A DNA stretch of 64,000 nt from FEN-1219 sp963713355 (GCA_963713355.1 CAVQLK010000005.1:496001-560000); one strand, 5' to 3'. Shown: positions 1-8,911, counted from the first letter of the stretch. Program-made: numbers and translations. The notes: generated by a model from the sequence alone, not told the origin.

Positions 1-837
1 GCGTGCGCGCACGTCACGAGCGATGCCCTCGAGCGCCGGATTGCCCGTCCGCTGCATCGCCGCAGCGGGATCGATGCTCGCGACCTCGACCCCGCCGTCC
101 ACCGTCTCGCGGACGATGACGTTACAGGGCAAGAGCACTCCTAGCTTGTCCTCGAGTGCCAGCGCCTTCTGCGCGAACCGCGGGTTGCACGCGCCGAGAA
201 TACGATAGCGCGGCATGTCCGCACCGATCTTCGCTTTCAACGTCGCTTGCACGTCGATGTCGGTGAGCACGCCGAACCCCTCGGTATTCAGCGCCTGGAC
301 GACGCGCGCGACCACGCTGTCAAACGGCGCGTTGACCGTGACCGCGATGTAGTAGCCGGACGAAGCCGGTTGCAGGTGCGCTGGGCTCTCGGAGAGCATC
401 TCGCCGTCGTTTCCCAAGACACGCACCGCGACGGGGATCCCCCTGCGAACGCTCTCGGTCACGATGCAAAAATCTTCGAATTCTTGCAGACATCGCCCGA
501 GGGTCGGCGCTGTCTTCAGCGTCTCGGCGAGCTTCAATACCACCGATAACGATCCGATCCGCCATCGCCCACGGTCGTTACGCACGAGCGCGCCGTGAGC
601 TTCCGCCTGGATGGGTGCTATCTCCAATCCGGCCTTCCGTAAACAGAAAACGAGACTCGCCGCGAGGCAGTTCGCAACCGCCGCTGCAAGCAGCCGCGCA
701 GGATTCGGTCCGATGCCTTTTCCGAGGGGCGGCGGCTCGTCGACGATGAGCTCTGGCGCGCCGGTGGCCGTAAAGCGCACTCTGAACTCGAAGTCTTTGA
801 CCTGTGCCAAATCGACATGAAATTCAGTTCGCTCCAT
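1..837 (-). CDS. OsmC-family protein fused to a DUF302 domain (3' end outside window)
   Basis: The frame is open from an ATG at 837 to the window edge (279 codons), so the C-terminus is missing. Residues about 1-145 are an OsmC/Ohr-like domain with both family cysteines: one in ANCLAASLVFC, one in FCIVTESVRRGIPV. OsmC-type proteins use these for thiol-dependent peroxide reduction. From about residue 150 the sequence changes without a break to a DUF302 domain (GYYIAVTVNAPFDSVV, then LGVLLPCNVIVRE). A GGGAG ribosome site sits about 7 bases before the start. The gene diverges from the BON gene, with a TACGTA-like box between them. Each half is clear; whether the fusion is genuine or a lost stop codon cannot be settled here. 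Confidence 0.8.
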   Translation of the reverse strand, partial: MERTEFHVDLAQVKDFEFRVRFTATGAPELIVDEPPPLGKGIGPNPARLLAAAVANCLAASLVFCLRKAGLEIAPIQAEAHGALVRNDRGRWRIGSLSVVLKLAETLKTAPTLGRCLQEFEDFCIVTESVRRGIPVAVRVLGNDGEMLSESPAHLQPASSGYYIAVTVNAPFDSVVARVVQALNTEGFGVLTDIDVQATLKAKIGADMPRYRILGACNPRFAQKALALEDKLGVLLPCNVIVRETVDGGVEVASIDPAAAMQRTGNPALEGIARDVRAR

Positions 838-935
838 CGCAATCTCCCAGTAGGGTTTCGTCGCGAGGACCTTACAGCGCCGCGGAGGCTTGAGACATTG
901 GTGTTTACCGAACGTCGATGCTCACGAATGCTCAG

Positions 936-945
936 GTAGGTAGAT
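936..945 (+). promoter_or_regulatory. FixJ-like box (GTAGGTAGAT)
   Basis: GTAGGTAG differs at one base from the GTAMGTAG FixJ consensus. An inverted CTACTACC follows at 949-956. It lies between the divergent OsmC-DUF302 and BON genes, 55 bases before the BON start. Weaker match than the other boxes. Confidence 0.4.
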
Positions 946-999
946 CTCCTACTACCAGTCGAGCACACCGAGGACTATCGTCCGCAGACTCAGGTACGA

Positions 1000-1668
1000 G
1001 TGATGAAATCCATGAAGACTGACGACGAATTGCGGGCCGACGTGCTCGCCGAGCTTTCGCGGAATTCGCGAATCAGAACCAGTGAGATCGCCGTGATCGT
1101 CAAAGACGGAGCCGTCACGCTCAGTGGGATGGTGCACACGCTCGACGAGAAAGTTTGCGCCGAGCGCGCGGTCAAGACCATAAAAGGCGTCCGAGCCATC
1201 GCCGACGACATCGAGGTCAAGCTCCCGGCGCAGATGCGAAAGGCGGACGAGCATATCGCGGAGCAGATCAGCCGGCTTCTGACGTGGTACTCGTCGCTCC
1301 GGAACATGGACGTGAGGGCCGAAGTCGATGACGGCCACGTAACTCTCACCGGCGAAGTCGATTTCCTTTACCAAAAGTCGCTTGCCGCCGAGCGCGTGGC
1401 GGAGCTGGAAGCTGTAGTCAGCGTTTCGAATCGGATAACGATCCGCGAACGCCACGCGATAGACCCGAACGAGGTCAAGCGACAGATCACGGCGGCGTTG
1501 CATCGCCACGCCGCTGTGGAAGCGTCCGGGATCCAGATCTCGGTCGCGGATGGAAAAGTCATCCTCGAAGGCATCGTGGACGGGTGTCGTGAGCGCGATC
1601 AGATCGCGGAAGCCGTGCGTACCACGCACGGCGTGCGCGACGTCATCGACAACCTAAAAGTCAGGTAA
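1000..1668 (+). CDS. Triple BON-domain protein
   Basis: A 222-residue protein made of three consecutive BON domains (about 8-75, 80-150 and 154-222). Each has the pattern of an amphipathic helix followed by VxDGxVxLxGxV: VKDGAVTLSGMV, VDDGHVTLTGEV and VADGKVILEGIV. BON domains are associated with phospholipid or envelope contact in OsmY-type stress proteins. There is no signal peptide, so it is probably cytoplasmic. The start is GTG at 1000 or the adjacent ATG at 1003. A CaCA antiporter and a Usp gene follow on the same strand, suggesting one stress-induced transcript. Confidence 0.85.
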   Translation: MMKSMKTDDELRADVLAELSRNSRIRTSEIAVIVKDGAVTLSGMVHTLDEKVCAERAVKTIKGVRAIADDIEVKLPAQMRKADEHIAEQISRLLTWYSSLRNMDVRAEVDDGHVTLTGEVDFLYQKSLAAERVAELEAVVSVSNRITIRERHAIDPNEVKRQITAALHRHAAVEASGIQISVADGKVILEGIVDGCRERDQIAEAVRTTHGVRDVIDNLKVR

Positions 1669-1734
1669 CGAGTGGTTCGACAGATGAGCCTGCTGCACGC
1701 CTTCGTCTGGACCGCGCGTACCTCCAGGCCTTGA

Positions 1735-2754
1735 ATGGCCGTTTGGCTCGCCTGGGCGGCGTTCTTGGCGATCGTCGGCGTGATCGGCGTTGCGGGCTAT
1801 CGCATGTGCAGCGCGGCCGACGACATCGCTGAGATTTCGGGCTGGAGTCGCGCTTGGATCGGCCTGCTGTTGCTGTCTGTCGCGACGTCTCTTCCGGAGC
1901 TCGTCACAGGGGTCAGCGCGATTGTGGTGTTCGACGCACCGAACCTCGCGATCGGCGACGCACTCGGAAGTTGCGTCTTCAACCTCGCCATGCTCGTCGT
2001 GCTCGAGCTCGTCGCGCGCGGCGAGCCGCTCTACACGCGTGCCGGCACGGGACACGTCGTATCGGCTGCGTTCGGGGTGATCCTGACCGGTTTTGTCGCC
2101 TTCAGCGTGCTCGTGTCGCGCGAGCTTCCAAGCCTGCGCGTCGGTCACGTTGGGCTGTATTCGCCGTTGATTCTCGGCGCATACGTCGCGGCCATGTACA
2201 CCGTGTTCCACTACGAGCGGCGGACGCTCGCCGAAACACGGCTGCACGAGCCCCTGATTCCCGGCGTCGACGGCCGGCCGTTGAGCGCAGCGGTACGCCG
2301 GTATGCGATCTCAGCCGTCTTCGTCGCCGCGGCCGGCGGCGCGTTGCCGCGCGTTGCGACGGAGATTGCGACTCAGATGGGTTGGAGCAACACCTTCGTC
2401 GGCACCGTGTTCGTCGCGCTCGCGACTTCCGTGCCCGAAGTGGCCGTATCGATCGCTGCGATGACACTCGGTTCCGTGGACTTGGCCGTCGCGAATCTGC
2501 TCGGCAGCAACCTCTTTGACGTCGCGATCGTCGCGCTCGACGATTTCGTCTACGCGCCTGGCCCGATTCTGAGCGCCGTCTCTCCGTCGCACGCCGTCAC
2601 TGCGGTGTCGGCCGCCATCATGAGCGCGGCGGCCGTCGTCGGGTTCAGTTACCGGCCTCGTACCCGGTTGCTCAGGCGCTCGAGCTGGATCGGCGCAACG
2701 CTCCTCGGCGTGTATGTGCTGAATGCGTTTGTGCAATTCTTAGCCGGCGAGTGA
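1735..2754 (+). CDS. CaCA-family sodium/calcium exchanger-like protein
   Basis: A 339-residue membrane protein with about ten hydrophobic segments. Both alpha-repeats of the cation/Ca2+ exchanger superfamily are present: SVATSLPELVTG with GDALGSCVFNLA near residues 50-90, and ALATSVPEVAVS with NLLGSNLFDVA near 225-265. The family exchanges Ca2+ (or K+/Na+) for Na+ or H+ across the inner membrane. The second repeat has D rather than the usual N after GSNLF. It sits between the BON gene and a Usp gene on the same strand, 66 bases after the former and 44 before the latter. Confidence 0.85.
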   Translation: MAVWLAWAAFLAIVGVIGVAGYRMCSAADDIAEISGWSRAWIGLLLLSVATSLPELVTGVSAIVVFDAPNLAIGDALGSCVFNLAMLVVLELVARGEPLYTRAGTGHVVSAAFGVILTGFVAFSVLVSRELPSLRVGHVGLYSPLILGAYVAAMYTVFHYERRTLAETRLHEPLIPGVDGRPLSAAVRRYAISAVFVAAAGGALPRVATEIATQMGWSNTFVGTVFVALATSVPEVAVSIAAMTLGSVDLAVANLLGSNLFDVAIVALDDFVYAPGPILSAVSPSHAVTAVSAAIMSAAAVVGFSYRPRTRLLRRSSWIGATLLGVYVLNAFVQFLAGE

Positions 2755-2798
2755 CACGGTGCCGGCGGCCTTTGGAGTGAGTCGGGAGTGTAGTTGTC

Positions 2799-3641
2799 AT
2801 GTCAGTCATTCTGGTTCCTACGGCCGATCGGCCCGAATGCGTTTTCGCGCTCGACGCCGCGTTCCGGCTTGCCGAAACGCTCGACGCGAACGTCGCCGGT
2901 TGTCATGTTCGCGCGCAGCGTCGTGAATCTTCAGCGGACACCCCCGCGCGGCGGCGCGTCCCGGGTGCGGAATCCGCTGGCTTGGGCCCAATCGATAGCG
3001 CGGCCGCGCGGCGCCTATTTGCCGATGCGGCGCGGGCCCACGGCTTCGCCATCACTCGCCGCTTCGCGACCCGGCATCGGCAGCGGGCCGTATGGCACGA
3101 CCTTGTCGGGTCGCCGTCTCGCGCCCTCGGGATCGCGGGGCCGGTCGCTGACTTCTCGGTCGTATCGCGGCCGATGCCGCAGGGCGGCGGCCGCGCACGG
3201 GAGTTTCTGCTTGCCGCCTTGCTCGACACCGGTCGCCCCGTGCTCGTCCTCCCGCAGCGTAGGATCCGCAAGCTCGCGCGGCGAGTGGTGATCGCGTGGA
3301 ATCAAAGCGCCGAGGCCGCCGCGGCAGCCACGGCCGCGGTTCCGCTGCTGCAAAGGGCGGAGCATGTCGTAATCATGAGCTCGGGACCGGAGAATCGAGC
3401 CGGGCCAAAGTCGTCGCAGCTCTCGCAGTATCTTGCGACGTTCGACGTCGAGACCGAGTGCGTTGCCACGCGCGGCCGCGAGGCCGAGCGCGAGATCCGC
3501 GAAATCTATCACGACGTTCGGGCCGACCTGCTCGTCATGGGCGCGTACAGCCGCAGCCGCCTGCGCGAGATCCTATTCGGCGGCGTCACGGAGCACATGC
3601 TGTTCGCGACGAACGTGCCCGTGTTCATGCTGCACCGCTAG
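2799..3641 (+). CDS. Universal stress protein (UspA family)
   Basis: A 280-residue Usp. The C-terminal half (from about 160) has the Usp fold features: a VVIAWNQS strand, then ADLLVMGAYSRSRLREILFGGVTEHML, the ATP-loop-like G-x-G segment and terminal strand. The N-terminal half is a weak, diverged Usp repeat beginning SVILVPTADRPECVFALD. The ATG at 2799 follows GGGAG. Last gene of the BON-CaCA-Usp group. One of four Usp genes within 20 kb. Confidence 0.85.
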   Translation: MSVILVPTADRPECVFALDAAFRLAETLDANVAGCHVRAQRRESSADTPARRRVPGAESAGLGPIDSAAARRLFADAARAHGFAITRRFATRHRQRAVWHDLVGSPSRALGIAGPVADFSVVSRPMPQGGGRAREFLLAALLDTGRPVLVLPQRRIRKLARRVVIAWNQSAEAAAAATAAVPLLQRAEHVVIMSSGPENRAGPKSSQLSQYLATFDVETECVATRGREAEREIREIYHDVRADLLVMGAYSRSRLREILFGGVTEHMLFATNVPVFMLHR

Positions 3642-3710
3642 CTCCAGACGCGGAGCGTACGCGACGAGAGGCGTTCCGAGGCCATCCATAGCTTGCGCGC
3701 GCTTTTCATC

Positions 3711-4190
3711 TCATCGTTCCCCAGCGGTCACGCCAGGATTGAACTGCAGATGGCACCCTTCGCACGGAGGGTACAACACATCGCCGGCGGCGATCAGCGC
3801 GTCGGAATTGCGAGCGCGTATCGCCTCGAGCGCATCGAGGCCGGCCCGGATCATCGCGTCGTTGAATGCCGCCCAGGCGGGATTGCTGACCCAATCCGCA
3901 TCCTGTTGACCGGCTCCGCCCCTCGCGATGGCATCGGCAGCCACCAGCAGCGTGACCGATGCTTGCTCGAGCGCCAACCACTGCTCGTCAGTGGGGCGCT
4001 CTGGCACATTCCACATCGTGTTCGTCGCGGGGGTGATGGTCATTTCCATTACCTCCTTGATCGTCACCAACGGCTGTGGCTCCGTTGCGGCAGTCGGCTG
4101 CGCGCCGGTGATGGCCGCGAGCGGCAGCAGGAGCGTTGCAGCCGCTCGATGGATGGTTCGGTCAACGCGGCGTTTGGGTGTGATCGACAC
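3711..4190 (-). CDS. Exported monoheme cytochrome, cytochrome c'-like
   Basis: 159 residues. The N-terminus has basic residues, a hydrophobic stretch and a small-residue cleavage region ending near AATEPQ, so it is periplasmic. The single heme site is close to the C-terminus (YPPCEGCHLQF, about 140-150) and is preceded by long helices (WLALEQASVTLLVAADAIA; AAFNDAMIRAGLDALEAI). That is the four-helix cytochrome c'/c556 layout, where gas ligands or electrons bind a C-terminal heme. It is 27 bases downstream of the DUF2934 gene on the same strand and probably cotranscribed. Confidence 0.75.
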   Translation of the reverse strand: MSITPKRRVDRTIHRAAATLLLPLAAITGAQPTAATEPQPLVTIKEVMEMTITPATNTMWNVPERPTDEQWLALEQASVTLLVAADAIARGGAGQQDADWVSNPAWAAFNDAMIRAGLDALEAIRARNSDALIAAGDVLYPPCEGCHLQFNPGVTAGER

Positions 4191-4217
4191 GCGACACGCT
4201 CCTTCGATCGTTATCGA

Positions 4218-4655
4218 TCAGTGTTGAGTTCTCGCCGCCACGCGCTGCAGCGTATCACTGAGCTCCGTCCATACCTTCTCGGCCTGATGCAGCGCTTTCT
4301 CGCCGACTTGATCGCCGCGCTCCCTTAGCTCGTCGAGCTTGCTTCGCAGAGTTAGTTTCAGCGCATCGAGCTTTTCGACGTCAGCGTTCAGCTCGCTGCG
4401 AGTGCTTGCCGCGAGCGTCGACACGCGGCGCTTCAGCGCACCCAGCTTCTTAGCCGCCGCCGGGATGCCAGACTCGAGCCGTTCGACCATGCGCGCGGCC
4501 GCGACCGCCCATAGCTGGCGGTCGACTCTGCGCTCCGCCTCGATCCAGTCGGAGACGAGATCTCCACCCGTGAAACCACGCTCTTGCGCCAAGAAATACG
4601 CCGTCTCGGCGATCATCCGGTGGCGCTCCTCGGCTGTTACCGTCTTGAAAGTCAT
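4218..4655 (-). CDS. DUF2934-domain protein with C-terminal coiled coil
   Basis: 145 residues from the ATG at 4655, chosen over an upstream in-frame start because GGGAGAG lies 6-8 bases before it. The N-terminus carries the DUF2934 signature RHRMIAETAYFLAQERGF...DWIEAERRVD. The rest is a charged heptad-type helix (STLAASTRSELNADVEKLDALKLTLRSK), likely a coiled coil. Function unknown; the family is common beside stress genes. A TACGTA box lies 59 bases upstream. Confidence 0.75.
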   Translation of the reverse strand: MTFKTVTAEERHRMIAETAYFLAQERGFTGGDLVSDWIEAERRVDRQLWAVAAARMVERLESGIPAAAKKLGALKRRVSTLAASTRSELNADVEKLDALKLTLRSKLDELRERGDQVGEKALHQAEKVWTELSDTLQRVAARTQH

Positions 4656-4713
4656 CGTCGCTCTCCCGCTGTGTTGGACCATAGAATCTTCGCGCGACGT
4701 CCGGAATCAGGAC

Positions 4714-4721
4714 ATACGTAG
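4714..4721 (-). promoter_or_regulatory. FixJ-like box
   Basis: ATACGTAG on the plus strand (CTACGTAT read toward the target). It is upstream of the DUF2934-cytochrome pair, between it and the Usp gene at 4798. Confidence 0.5.
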
Positions 4722-4797
4722 AAGCGCGTACGAATCGACACGCCGGCTCTTTGCATCACCAGTGACAGCCGGCTCGCACGCGTACGTGCGCGCGGCA

Positions 4798-5676
4798 TCA
4801 GTGCAGGTCGGTGGCCTTCACCGTAAGGACGTCGACTGCCACGCCATGAAGGACGCGCTCCGCGGTGCTGCCTATGAGCCACTCTTTGACGCGGCCGCGC
4901 GCGAGTACGCCCATCACGACCACATCCGCCTCGCCGCGATCGACAAGCTTCTTGATTACCGCATGCGTGGGTCCGTTCTCGATCCGCGCAGCGGATGCCT
5001 GCAAACCTGATTGTCGAAGCAACTTGTCGACGGCTTCGCGTCGGGCATCCGCCGCGAACGCATCGCCCACGGGCGTCGTCAAGTCGGAGCCGAAATACTC
5101 GAAGGAAACCAAACAATGTAAAGCGCTCAGCGTCGCGCGCGTCCGCACGTGTAAATCGTGCGCGCGACCGAGAATCGCAAGATCGAGCTCGTCCGGCTTC
5201 GAGTGCGCATGAAATGGATCGACGGCCGCGACGATGTGCCGGTACTGCGTGTGTGCTGGCGTCTTCACGACCAGCACCGGAGCCGGACAAGTCGAGACCA
5301 GGCGCCACTCATTCTGGGTGAACCCAGCGCCTTCCGAGCTGGGTGCAATGATGACGAGGTCGGCGCTCTGGGAGCGGGCTTCGCTCGCCACGGCTTCGTC
5401 GAGCGGATGACCCCACACGGCTTTGCCCTCCACATCGAGGCCGCGCTCGTGCAAGCCCGCTACGAGCCGTTGCACTTGCTGGGCTCGCTCGGCGACGACG
5501 CGGGCACGCAACGGCTCGTAAATCGCCGAGTTCCCCATGTAGCTGTCGAGCATCGGCTCGTGCACGACGTCGAGCAACGCGAGACGCGTTGTTCGGCCGG
5601 CCAGGAGCACGGCACGTTGAACTGCCGCCTGCGTCTGATCGGCGCCGCGCACGAGGACAAGTATCTTTCTGAACAT
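4798..5676 (-). CDS. Tandem-domain universal stress protein (UspE-like)
   Basis: 292 residues with two Usp repeats (about 1-145 and 148-292). Repeat 1 runs from KILVLVRGADQTQAAVQRA to APVLVVKTP. Repeat 2 runs from HIVAAVDPFH to VVMGVLARGRVKEWLIGSTAERVL, with the G-(x9)-GST nucleotide-binding pattern. An in-frame ATG exists at 5685. I prefer 5676 because GGAGG is 9 bases before it but abuts 5685. Diverges from a small HMA-like gene with two TACGTA boxes between them, so hypoxia control is likely. Confidence 0.88.
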   Translation of the reverse strand: MFRKILVLVRGADQTQAAVQRAVLLAGRTTRLALLDVVHEPMLDSYMGNSAIYEPLRARVVAERAQQVQRLVAGLHERGLDVEGKAVWGHPLDEAVASEARSQSADLVIIAPSSEGAGFTQNEWRLVSTCPAPVLVVKTPAHTQYRHIVAAVDPFHAHSKPDELDLAILGRAHDLHVRTRATLSALHCLVSFEYFGSDLTTPVGDAFAADARREAVDKLLRQSGLQASAARIENGPTHAVIKKLVDRGEADVVVMGVLARGRVKEWLIGSTAERVLHGVAVDVLTVKATDLH

Positions 5677-5721
5677 GCGTCTCATCCTCCGGTCGCTGAA
5701 GTGGCAGTGCCATTCGCATTA

Positions 5722-5729
5722 ATACGTAC
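5722..5729 (-). promoter_or_regulatory. FixJ-like box facing the Usp gene
   Basis: GTACGTAT on the minus strand, 46 bases before the Usp start at 5676. Confidence 0.5.
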
Positions 5730-5751
5730 GCGTCTTCACCAACACGTTGCG

Positions 5752-5759
5752 CTACGTAT
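5752..5759 (+). promoter_or_regulatory. FixJ-like box facing the HMA-like gene
   Basis: CTACGTAT followed by TTCTACTG on the plus strand, 74 bases before the ATG at 5833. With the box at 5722 it makes a two-site divergent control region. Confidence 0.5.
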
Positions 5760-5832
5760 TTCTACTGAGCGACGCGATACAGCTGATCTACCTACAGTGG
5801 CATCCAACGCAACGCTGGGTGCGACCAGACTC

Positions 5833-6048
5833 ATGAAGACGATTCACACGATCCTGAGAGCCAATCCCGGTCATCTCACGCAAAACCTCGTGCGGTCCGA
5901 GCTACTCTCCCAACGCGGAGTTTCGACCGTATCGTTCGAACCCAACTGCAACCGCGTTTTGATCCAATACGATCCCGCGATCGTCGACGACTCAACGCTC
6001 ATGCTGATCATGCGTCTCTACGGCGTGTGCCCTGAGCCGGCTTCTTGA
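5833..6048 (+). CDS. Small heavy-metal-associated (HMA)-like domain protein
   Basis: A 71-residue protein whose strand-helix-strand pattern (VSTVSFEPNCNRVLIQYDPAIVDDSTLMLIM) resembles the ferredoxin-like fold of HMA/copper chaperone domains. It lacks the CxxC metal site, so metal binding is not supported. A longer frame is open upstream, but it overlaps the divergent Usp gene; the ATG at 5833 leaves a normal intergenic region with two TACGTA boxes. Probably a small stress-regulated protein of unknown role. Confidence 0.55.
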   Translation: MKTIHTILRANPGHLTQNLVRSELLSQRGVSTVSFEPNCNRVLIQYDPAIVDDSTLMLIMRLYGVCPEPAS

Positions 6049-6134
6049 CCGCGCGATGCCCCGGTTGTTGACGGTGGACGCTGAACACCCGCCGGCGGCG
6101 TCGCAACCGAGCAGCCACTTCTTGTTTCTGGCCG

Positions 6135-7328
6135 GTGTCTCGCACCTGGGCGGCGACGAGCTTCGCCGCCGGCCGCAGTTGGCAAACGCGCGACACGTTC
6201 GCAGAGAATTTTGCTCGGCGGCACGAATTAGGCGGCGCGTGTTGTGCTTATCACCGCGGCGAGAAGGTTGTTGACCTTTGGGGTGGCAATCGGAACAAGC
6301 AGACTGGCGAACCGTGGGAGCGCGATACCATGGTCGTGGTTCACTCGGCCACCAAGGGCTTGGCGGCGATGACCCTCGCAGTCGCGCACTCGCGCGGTTG
6401 GCTCGACTACCAAGAGCGAGTGGCGACTTACTGGCCGGAGTTTGCGCAAAACGGCAAGCAGGACGTCACCGTCCGCCAGCTCCTCGCTCACCAGGCAGGT
6501 CTGTTCGCCTTCGACGAACCAGTGGATCGGAATGTGGTTGCAGACCTGGATCGTCTGGCGGCAGTGATGGTTCGTCACAAGCCGGCATGGGAGCCCGGCA
6601 CGCGGCAGGGCTATCACGGCCTTACCCTCGGGTTTTACGAAGGCGAGTTGATGCGTCGCGTCGATCCTCGGCATCGTTCCCTCGGGCAGTTCTTTCAGGA
6701 CGAGATTGCGGCTCCCCTATGCGAAGACTTCTACATCGGCCTGCCCGAAGAGATACCGAACTCTCGCCTGGCTACGCCGTGTCCCCCGGGGCGGATCGAA
6801 ATGTTGATCGGGTTCCGCCCGTTGCGACTCATGCTAGCGGGGATGAATCCTGGCTCGAATATTTATCGCGCGCTCGCAGTGAATCCAGGCACGTCGATTT
6901 ACCTCGATGAGCAGCGCGTGTACACCCGCGCTCTGGAGGTACCGGCCGGTGGTGGGGTCGGCACAGCTCGCGCCATCGCACACGCCTATGGTGTCTTCGC
7001 CACTGGAGGACACGAGCTGAAGTTGCGACAGAAGACGTTGGAGTTACTTGCCGCACCCGCAGTTTCACCGACGCGCGGTTTCTATGATGAATGCCTGAAG
7101 GGCGAAGTGCAGTTCTCGCTTGGCTTCATGAAGCCATGCCATAACTGGCGCTTCGGTAGCGCGCGCTCGTTCGGTTCTCCCGGAGCGGGTGGCGCGCTCG
7201 GCTTTGCGGATCCAAACGCGGGCGTTGGATACGCGTACGTCACCAGCCGGATGGGCACAAAGTTCACAGGCGACCCACGTGACGTGGCGCTACGACAAGC
7301 GCTCGATTCTGCGCTCGCCGACTTGTGA
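6135..7328 (+). CDS. Serine beta-lactamase-like hydrolase (EstB/LACTB type)
   Basis: A 397-residue member of the class C beta-lactamase/esterase fold. The catalytic SxxK is visible as HSATKG near residue 71, with typical flanks (VVDLWGG before it, LLAHQAGL after it). The family hydrolyses esters, lactones or peptides rather than antibiotics in most members. GFYEGELM, GFRPLRLMLAGM and GSPGAGGALGFADP match its later blocks. GTG at 6135 is the only reasonable start, has no clear ribosome site, and the first 20 residues look unlike the family, so the N-terminus is uncertain. It is convergent with the metallo-hydrolase remnant. Confidence 0.8.
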   Translation: MSRTWAATSFAAGRSWQTRDTFAENFARRHELGGACCAYHRGEKVVDLWGGNRNKQTGEPWERDTMVVVHSATKGLAAMTLAVAHSRGWLDYQERVATYWPEFAQNGKQDVTVRQLLAHQAGLFAFDEPVDRNVVADLDRLAAVMVRHKPAWEPGTRQGYHGLTLGFYEGELMRRVDPRHRSLGQFFQDEIAAPLCEDFYIGLPEEIPNSRLATPCPPGRIEMLIGFRPLRLMLAGMNPGSNIYRALAVNPGTSIYLDEQRVYTRALEVPAGGGVGTARAIAHAYGVFATGGHELKLRQKTLELLAAPAVSPTRGFYDECLKGEVQFSLGFMKPCHNWRFGSARSFGSPGAGGALGFADPNAGVGYAYVTSRMGTKFTGDPRDVALRQALDSALADL

Positions 7329-7337
7329 AAGAGTCGC

Positions 7338-8181
7338 TCACTCGAACGACTCGCCGTGCTCTGGCACCGTCACGTCCGCTGCCCTGACCGGGATCCACTC
7401 GCCATGGATCTTGATCGTGTCGGCGCCCGCGACGAGCGCCGCACCACGCGTCCCGGCCGCGGCGAGAGCCGGCACGACGATCACGCCGCCCCGAGCCGCC
7501 GCGCGGTTGATGCGATGGCAAGCTCGCTTTCGGCGTCGCCGGCCGGGTGAAGCCGATCCCCCGTACGTCGATTCGATGACCGCCCAATCCGCAGGAGGCG
7601 GCAGGTCTGGCGCCCGCATCATCGGGGCGGCCGAGGTCGCCGGAAAACAGCACGCGGCGACCGGCGCTTTCGACGAGCACCGAGGCCGCGCCCAGCAAGT
7701 GCCCAGCCGCTGAAAACCGCACCGAGACGTCTGACTTGATCGCGGCGCGCTCGGTCCAGTCCACCGGGCGAAGCAGTTTCAGTGCCGCCGCCGCATCGTC
7801 GCGCGTGTATAGCGGCAGCGCGGGCTTGTGTTTCGAGAATCGATGCTTGTTCGCGTACCCCGCCTCTTCCTCCTGAAGGTGCGCGCTATCCGGCAGGAGT
7901 ATCTCGACAAGCTCCGCGGTCGCGCGTGTGCAATAGACGTTTCCGCGGAAACCGCCGCGCGCAAGGACTGGGAGATACCCAGTGTGATCGAGGTGGGCAT
8001 GGGTCAGCACGATCGCGTCGAGGGTTGCCACATCGAACGGCAGACGCTGCCAATTGCGCTCGCGTAGGCGCTTGAGCCCTTGGAAGAGCCCGCAGTCGAG
8101 GAGGATGCGCGTCGTGCCCGTGTCAACGACGCACTTCGAACCCGTCACGGTACCGGCGCCGCCGAGAAACGTCAGCTTCAT
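7338..8181 (-). pseudogene. Remnant of an MBL-fold beta-CASP metallo-hydrolase (RNA-exonuclease type)
   Basis: The N-terminus is a good metallo-beta-lactamase domain: TFLGGAGTVTGSK, then the metal motif LTHAHLDHTGYLP, then VLFSGDLGRPDD. Intact members are about 450 residues. Here the frame changes near 7620. STYGG follows in one frame, while GDRLHP-AGDAESELAIAS, the expected continuation, is in another. VIVVPA is then joined directly to AGTRGAALVAGADTIKIHGEW, which is normally about 200 residues later. The beta-CASP core and the tail are therefore missing. Several indels plus a large deletion make this a pseudogene. Confidence 0.8.
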
Positions 8182-8291
8182 TGCAGTCCTCAGCAGCCCA
8201 CGAGTCCGTCTATGCTGACTGTCCGGCGAGTACAGCCGGCCGCCGCGTCCCTACTGGTGCTCGTCGTGACTTTTCGTCTCGTCAGGACCCA

Positions 8292-8867
8292 TCATTTTGC
8301 CTCAAAACCAAGCTGCTCGAGGTTGGCGAGCCAGCGGGCTCTGCGCTTTGCGCTCGCACTTTCGACGAGCCCGAGCAGCGTCGAGCGCACGGGCTTGATA
8401 CCCACGAACGAAAGAATATTTCGTCGCAGGCTCCTCAACCCGTGCGCGCCGAAAAACCATCGATAGACCGCAGCTGGCATTCCCATCGTCACCACGACGC
8501 GTGCCGTCTTGCCGCGCAGCTTCGGCGACCAGCCCTTCGCGCTGACCTCGAACGCGAAGCCTGGCCGCAGGACCTGCTCCAGGAACCCTTTGACGATCGC
8601 CGGCATTTCTCCGAGCCAAAGTGGATAGATCAGCACCAGATGATCCGCCCATGCGATCGCTTCTCGCGCATCGCCCAGCGTCGCCGGCACCGCGCCGTGC
8701 TCGAACTCGTCCTTCGTGCGCAATAGAGGAAACGACGTCTTGCCGATATCGACGAGCCGGACGGAATGTCCGGCCTTTCGCGCGCCCTCGCGGTAAGCGT
8801 CCGCGAGCGCGTGGCACAAGTGTTTCCGGCCGCCGTCCGGGTGCCCTTGGATAATAATGATGTTCAT
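8292..8867 (-). CDS. NAD(P)H quinone oxidoreductase / flavodoxin-like fold (NQO1/KefF type)
   Basis: 191 residues. It begins MNIIIIQGHPDGG, the FMN/FAD-phosphate loop of the flavodoxin-like NAD(P)H dehydrogenase family. It continues with ADHLVLIYPLWLGEMPAIVKGFLEQVLRPGFAF and MGMPAAVYRWFFGAHG. The family makes two-electron quinone or nitro reductions, often for detoxification. It diverges from a cytochrome c gene with a GTACGTAA box between them. Confidence 0.85.
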   Translation of the reverse strand: MNIIIIQGHPDGGRKHLCHALADAYREGARKAGHSVRLVDIGKTSFPLLRTKDEFEHGAVPATLGDAREAIAWADHLVLIYPLWLGEMPAIVKGFLEQVLRPGFAFEVSAKGWSPKLRGKTARVVVTMGMPAAVYRWFFGAHGLRSLRRNILSFVGIKPVRSTLLGLVESASAKRRARWLANLEQLGFEAK

Positions 8868-8903
8868 CGAGAGCCAACTTAGAGCACGGCGTCGCAGCCG
8901 CCT

Positions 8904-8911
8904 GTACGTAA
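8904..8911 (+). promoter_or_regulatory. FixJ-like box
   Basis: GTACGTAA followed by TTGCCGC. 68 bases before the cytochrome c start at 8979 and 37 bases from the divergent NQO start. Confidence 0.5.

Noticed and set aside
5158..5832. Longer version of the HMA-like protein
   Set aside because: The added N-terminus lies antisense to a conserved Usp gene and over both TACGTA boxes.
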